Source: Saprospiraceae bacterium (GTDB lineage Bacteria > Bacteroidota > Bacteroidia > Chitinophagales > Saprospiraceae). From it: a stretch of 8,075 nucleotides of DNA. Under the pieces are notes generated by a model. The model was given only the letters and a program-made list of their open reading frames with translations. It ran no database searches and was not told the origin of the DNA. Positions within the stretch are counted from its first letter, which is position 1. Each line of letters begins with the position of its first letter. The translations under genes were made by a program, and so were the position numbers. The DNA is taken from positions 1-8,075 of the forward strand of contig JAGOIB010000013.1 of NCBI GenBank assembly GCA_017995875.1, in the 5' to 3' direction. Shown here piece after piece: positions 4,644-8,075 of this stretch.

Positions 4644-7346
4644 ATGGGCAAGGTTCGGATTCTGGCAATTATTCTCAGCCTGTTGGGTACTCATTCCCTT
4701 TGGGCTACGCACAACCGTGCCGGGGAAATTACCATTCGCCAGACCGGCGATCTCACCATTGAAGTTACTGTAACTACCTACACCAAAACCTCAAGCACCC
4801 AGGCCGATCGCGATAGCGTCAAGGTATTTTGGGGTGATGGAAGCTTTGAATACGTATTTCGCATCAATGGCGAAGGCACCCCTCTCGCCAACAACCGGAA
4901 GCTTAATTACTATGTCGCCAGCCATACCTACCCCGGAAGGGCTACCTATACCATCTCGATGATGGACCCAAATCGGAATGGCGGTATCCTCAATGTCAAC
5001 CCACCCAATTCCGAAGGGGTTCCCTTCTATATTGAAGCAACCTATACGTTCCTTAACCCACAGTTTCAGGGTTATAACAACACTGCTCGTTTATTACAAC
5101 CTCCTATCGATTTCGCTTGTGTTGGAGAAAGGTTTATTCACAACCCGAATGCTTACGATGAGGACGGTGATAGCCTTGCATTTGAATTGATTGTCCCACT
5201 GCAGGATAGTGGATTGAATGTGCCCAACTATATCTTCCCACAGCAAATTGAGCCTGGTCCAAACAATATCCTGACGCTTGATCCCAAAACCGGTGACCTG
5301 GTCTGGATCGCGCCAAGAATCGCCGGCGAATACAATATCGCGATCCTGGTGAAAGAATACAGAGGTGGCAACCTGATCAGTTCATTTATCAGGGATATGC
5401 AAATACTTGTATTGGTTTGTGAAAATAGCCCCCCTGAAATCTCAGCTATAGAGCAAGTGTGTGTAGTCGTAGGCCAACAACTTGACCTTAAGATCAATAT
5501 CTCCGACCCTGATGTCGGACAGTTAGTAGCTGTCTCTGCTTCAGGTGGACCTTTTGAGATTGATGGCAATATGGCCATTCTCGATGCAGGACCAGGTGGC
5601 TTCCAGGATCAACCTTTTCAGGCCAGATTAACCTGGAGCCCTCAATGCGAACAAATAAGGGAACAACCTTATACCGTCATCATCAAAGCCGTAGATAATT
5701 TCTTTGATACAACAGGACTTGTAGATCTCTTTGCAATTCAGATAACAGTACTTGGCCCCCCACCTGAAGGACTTGATTTGAAAAGTGCACCTGATGCATT
5801 TCACTTGTCATGGGACCTGCCATATGCATGTGACACCACTATTGCTGAAGATTATTTCAGAGGCTTCTCTGTCTGGAAAAGAAGTGGTAGCAATCAATTT
5901 GAATTGGATTCATGCGAAATCGGATTGGACGGCCGTGGCTATACCCGCATTGCTTCCAACTGGAAAAAAACACGTGATGGCAGATACTTTTTTGAAGACA
6001 AAGACATCTCAGGCGAAGGAAGCTATTGCTACAGGATCCTCGCTGAATTTGCATTAACGACCCCATCCGGCCAGCCATACCTTCGTGTTGTCAGTATTCC
6101 TTCAGATGAAGTCTGCCTGCGAGCAAAGGCAGACAGGCCATTGTTGACAAAAGTTTCCGTTGAACAAACAGATATAAGCACTGGAAGTATCCTGGTAAAA
6201 TGGATAGGCCCCGATCCGGAAGAACTTGATACCACTAGTTTTATAGGCCCTTACAGCTATCAGCTGATGAAAGCCGATGAAATAGATGGAACCAATTTTA
6301 CGCCGGTTCCCGGAGCATCTTTTACTTCCGTTTCATTTTCAGGATTAAAGGATACTATGTTTTTACATCAAAACATCGATACTGAAACCAAGGGACACAA
6401 TTACCGCATGGATTTCTATACCGGGAATTCAACAGAATTGTACGGATCATCTGAGGCAGCATCCTCTGTATTTCTGACAGCCCTGCCCTCAGATCAATCT
6501 TCATTACTTTCCTGGGACTACCATGTCCCCTGGGATAATTTCAATTTTGAAATATGGCGTAGCGACCAGGGAGGTGCATTCACATTGATCGGCACCACTG
6601 GCGAAGATGACTATAAAGATGATAACAATGTGTTGAATGGTGTGGAATATTGTTACCGCATTGTAGCCTATGGTGATTATGGACTCACGATGGTTCCTGC
6701 ACCACTGATCAATCAATCGCAAGAAGCTTGTGTAATTCCAGAGGACAATGTTGCACCATGTACCCCACTGCTTCAGGTTTCTAATATTTGCGATGAAGCT
6801 ACACCGGGTACGCCCGCAGATGCCTTTGTCAATTATCTCAAATGGCAACAGCCTTGCAATGATGATGACGTTGCATACTATATCATTTACTACAGCGAAG
6901 TACAAGGTGGCGAACGCATCGAAGTAGGAAGAGTGGATGCACCTGGCACTACCTTTGAGCACAAACCCGGTGAAAAAATAGCAGGATGTTATACTATTAA
7001 TGCAGTAGATCTGAATGATAATGTCAGTGATCCATCAGCAGAAGTGTGTGTTGACAATTGTCCTGTCTTCGAATTGCCAAATGCCTTTACACCAAATGGC
7101 GACGGTCAAAATGATCGCTTTATACCCTTCCGGTCACGGTTTATTGAAACAATCAATTTTAAAGTATTCAATCGTTGGGGACAAATGGTATTTACAACAT
7201 CAGACCCACAGATCAATTGGGATGGTCAAAACATGACGGGTAAAAATGTTTCCGATGGCGTCTATTATTACACGTGTGAAGCTTTCGAAAGCCAGACAAC
7301 CTCGCCCATTATCCTATCAGGTTACATCGAATTGATCCGTGGCTAA
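4644..7346 (+). CDS. Secreted multidomain protein with FnIII-like modules and C-terminal type IX secretion (CHU_C, type B) sorting domain
   Basis: The protein has 900 residues from the ATG at 4644. I prefer this start because it gives a clean signal peptide (basic MGKVR, hydrophobic core ILAIILSLLG, probable cleavage after LWA at residue 21); the frame stays open upstream to a TTG at 4545 but only through tandem repeats. The mature protein begins THNRAGEITIRQ, a conserved start in large adhesin-like proteins of this phylum as I recall it. DEDGDSLAFEL at 172-182 is cadherin/Ig-like. About four fibronectin-III-like modules follow at roughly 370-495, 498-600, 605-700 and 703-805, recognisable by LSWD/VKWI/LSWDY/LKWQQ strands and YCYRI-type strands. 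Residues 811-900 (LPNAFTPNGDGQND, FNRWGQMVF, GVYYYTCEA, GYIELIRG) form the CHU_C domain that directs outer-membrane translocation and surface attachment by the type IX system. Likely a surface adhesin or matrix protein; the ligand is unknown. Confidence 0.9.
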   Translation: MGKVRILAIILSLLGTHSLWATHNRAGEITIRQTGDLTIEVTVTTYTKTSSTQADRDSVKVFWGDGSFEYVFRINGEGTPLANNRKLNYYVASHTYPGRATYTISMMDPNRNGGILNVNPPNSEGVPFYIEATYTFLNPQFQGYNNTARLLQPPIDFACVGERFIHNPNAYDEDGDSLAFELIVPLQDSGLNVPNYIFPQQIEPGPNNILTLDPKTGDLVWIAPRIAGEYNIAILVKEYRGGNLISSFIRDMQILVLVCENSPPEISAIEQVCVVVGQQLDLKINISDPDVGQLVAVSASGGPFEIDGNMAILDAGPGGFQDQPFQARLTWSPQCEQIREQPYTVIIKAVDNFFDTTGLVDLFAIQITVLGPPPEGLDLKSAPDAFHLSWDLPYACDTTIAEDYFRGFSVWKRSGSNQFELDSCEIGLDGRGYTRIASNWKKTRDGRYFFEDKDISGEGSYCYRILAEFALTTPSGQPYLRVVSIPSDEVCLRAKADRPLLTKVSVEQTDISTGSILVKWIGPDPEELDTTSFIGPYSYQLMKADEIDGTNFTPVPGASFTSVSFSGLKDTMFLHQNIDTETKGHNYRMDFYTGNSTELYGSSEAASSVFLTALPSDQSSLLSWDYHVPWDNFNFEIWRSDQGGAFTLIGTTGEDDYKDDNNVLNGVEYCYRIVAYGDYGLTMVPAPLINQSQEACVIPEDNVAPCTPLLQVSNICDEATPGTPADAFVNYLKWQQPCNDDDVAYYIIYYSEVQGGERIEVGRVDAPGTTFEHKPGEKIAGCYTINAVDLNDNVSDPSAEVCVDNCPVFELPNAFTPNGDGQNDRFIPFRSRFIETINFKVFNRWGQMVFTTSDPQINWDGQNMTGKNVSDGVYYYTCEAFESQTTSPIILSGYIELIRG

Positions 7347-7367
7347 TCTTCACAAAGCGGGCTTTAC

Positions 7368-7375
7368 TATCTTTA
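7368..7375 (+). promoter_or_regulatory. Weak candidate -7 box for ribE
   Basis: TATCTTTA matches TAnnTTTG except for the final base and lies 29 bp before the ribE ATG in a 58-bp intergenic gap. No -33 TTG at proper spacing is visible. The gap is too short for an FMN riboswitch. ribE may instead be read through from the upstream gene, since no terminator hairpin was seen between them. Confidence 0.25.
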
Positions 7376-7404
7376 AAGTTTAGTTTATCAATCAAATCAT
7401 TCAA

Positions 7405-8001
7405 ATGTTCTCCGGTATTATCAAATCCATAGGTGTGTTGGAATCTATCAACACGATAGGAACCAATCAGCGACTGTCTGTTGCTTCTTCCATATCAGGA
7501 GAACTTACAATCGATCAGAGCATTTCTCATGATGGAATCTGCCTGACGATTGTTAATGTTAATAATGGTATTCATGAAGTGGATGTTGTACAGGAAACAC
7601 TTTCAAAGACTAATTTCCAATTCCTGAAGGTAGGACAACTGATCAACCTCGAAAAATCAATAACCCCAACGACCCTGCTGGACGGACACCTTGTGCAAGG
7701 TCATGTCGACACTTTCCTCAAATGCACGCAAATAGAAGACAACCAGGGAAGCTGGAATCTAAGATTTAATCTACCAAATGAATTTGCATCTCTTGTTATC
7801 CCGAGAGGTTCTATCTGTCTGAACGGCGTAAGCCTGACTGTAGCAAATCTTTATGATGACTCATTTGAAGTAGCCATCATACCCTACACGTATGCGCACA
7901 CAAACTTTCACCTGCTTCGCAAAGGTGATTTTGTCAATGTCGAGTTTGACCTGATCGGAAAATATCTCCTGCGCCAGGCAGAAGTTAATTCAAGAAAATA
8001 A
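7405..8001 (+). CDS. ribE: Riboflavin synthase, alpha chain
   Basis: Riboflavin synthase converts two 6,7-dimethyl-8-ribityllumazine molecules to riboflavin and a pyrimidinedione, the last step of riboflavin synthesis. The 198 residues show the duplicated lumazine-binding barrels. The N-terminal half has MFSGIIKSIG, SISHDGICLTI at 39-49 with Ser41 and Cys46, ETLSKTNF at 64-71 and DGHLVQGHVDT at 93-103. The C-terminal half has IPRGSICLNGVSLTV at 132-146, IPYTYAHTNF at 159-168 and a final VNVEFDLIGKYLLRQ. Length is typical. Small departures from the common form are SHDGIC for VNGVC and DGHLVQGHVD for GGHLVSGHVD; I believe such variants occur in other Bacteroidota. The other riboflavin genes are not adjacent. 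The gene starts 58 bp after the secreted-protein gene and ends just before a strong terminator. Confidence 0.97.
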   Translation: MFSGIIKSIGVLESINTIGTNQRLSVASSISGELTIDQSISHDGICLTIVNVNNGIHEVDVVQETLSKTNFQFLKVGQLINLEKSITPTTLLDGHLVQGHVDTFLKCTQIEDNQGSWNLRFNLPNEFASLVIPRGSICLNGVSLTVANLYDDSFEVAIIPYTYAHTNFHLLRKGDFVNVEFDLIGKYLLRQAEVNSRK

Positions 8002-8003
8002 AA

Positions 8004-8033
8004 AAGGCGGGTCGTGACCCGCCTTCTATTTTT
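8004..8033. terminator. Strong bidirectional intrinsic terminator after ribE
   Basis: A perfect 10-bp inverted repeat (AAGGCGGGTC at 8004-8013 and GACCCGCCTT at 8016-8025) gives a GC-rich stem with a tight loop, beginning 2 bp after the ribE stop. On the + strand it is followed by TTCTATTTTT. Read on the - strand the same hairpin ends in a longer T-rich run (TTTTTTATTTTC). It should therefore stop transcription from both sides, which suggests a convergent gene just beyond the right edge. Confidence 0.9.
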
Positions 8034-8075
8034 ATGAATGCTTTTCAAATTAACTTCCGGTTGCTGAGCGGAGTC

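Noticed and set aside
5228..5578. 116-residue open frame on the - strand
   Set aside because: It is a shadow of the secreted-protein gene; its composition follows the antisense of the coding frame and it has no recognisable motif.
6504..6962. 152-residue open frame on the - strand
   Set aside because: It lies fully inside the secreted-protein gene, whose domains and sorting signal are clear in the + frame. Its translation shows no family motif and it has no promoter or spacing of its own.
7347..7404. FMN riboswitch upstream of ribE
   Set aside because: The gap is 58 bp, far shorter than an FMN aptamer, and none of its conserved helices are visible.

Overview
The window looks like a piece of a Bacteroidota chromosome, probably from the Saprospiria/Chitinophagales side of the phylum. 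The evidence is a secreted protein ending in a CHU_C-type (type B) type IX secretion sorting domain, a Bacteroidota -7 promoter box (TAnnTTTG) just before the first gene, almost no Shine-Dalgarno sequences, and Bacteroidota-style Era, Der and riboflavin synthase sequences. The exact taxon is an inference. All six genes I can support lie on the + strand.

Positions 59-4297 appear to form one operon. A perfect -7 box lies directly before a conserved tyrosine-rich protein of unknown function (71-649). It is followed by era (642-1550, TTG start, 8-bp overlap), der (1553-2854, 2-bp gap), rfbC (2874-3413, 19-bp gap) and rfbD (3410-4297, 4-bp ATGA overlap). The operon joins two ribosome-assembly GTPases with the last two steps of dTDP-L-rhamnose synthesis. 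rfbA and rfbB are not in the window.

Positions 4278-4643 are the most unusual stretch. Two imperfect palindromes share the core GTCTCCAGAC, and the first supplies the last codons and stop of rfbD. They are followed by about 200 bp of pyrimidine-rich, strand-asymmetric DNA made of several short tandem repeats of 7-8 bp. No gene is supported there.

Positions 4644-7346 encode a 900-residue secreted multidomain protein: signal peptide, conserved N-terminal region, DGDSL cadherin/Ig-like part, about four fibronectin-III-like modules, then the type IX sorting domain. After 58 bp comes ribE (7405-8001), riboflavin synthase, closed by a strong terminator hairpin (8004-8025) with T-tracts on both strands. 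The last ~40 bp hold no assignable gene, though the bidirectional terminator suggests a convergent gene beyond the edge.

Most of the window is ordinary housekeeping and surface-protein DNA. I see no defence system, mobile-element gene, RNA gene or CRISPR array. The points most worth a second look are the palindromes fused to rfbD, the repeat-rich spacer, the unknown gene tied to era, its possibly leaderless promoter, and the compositional step in the secreted protein gene.
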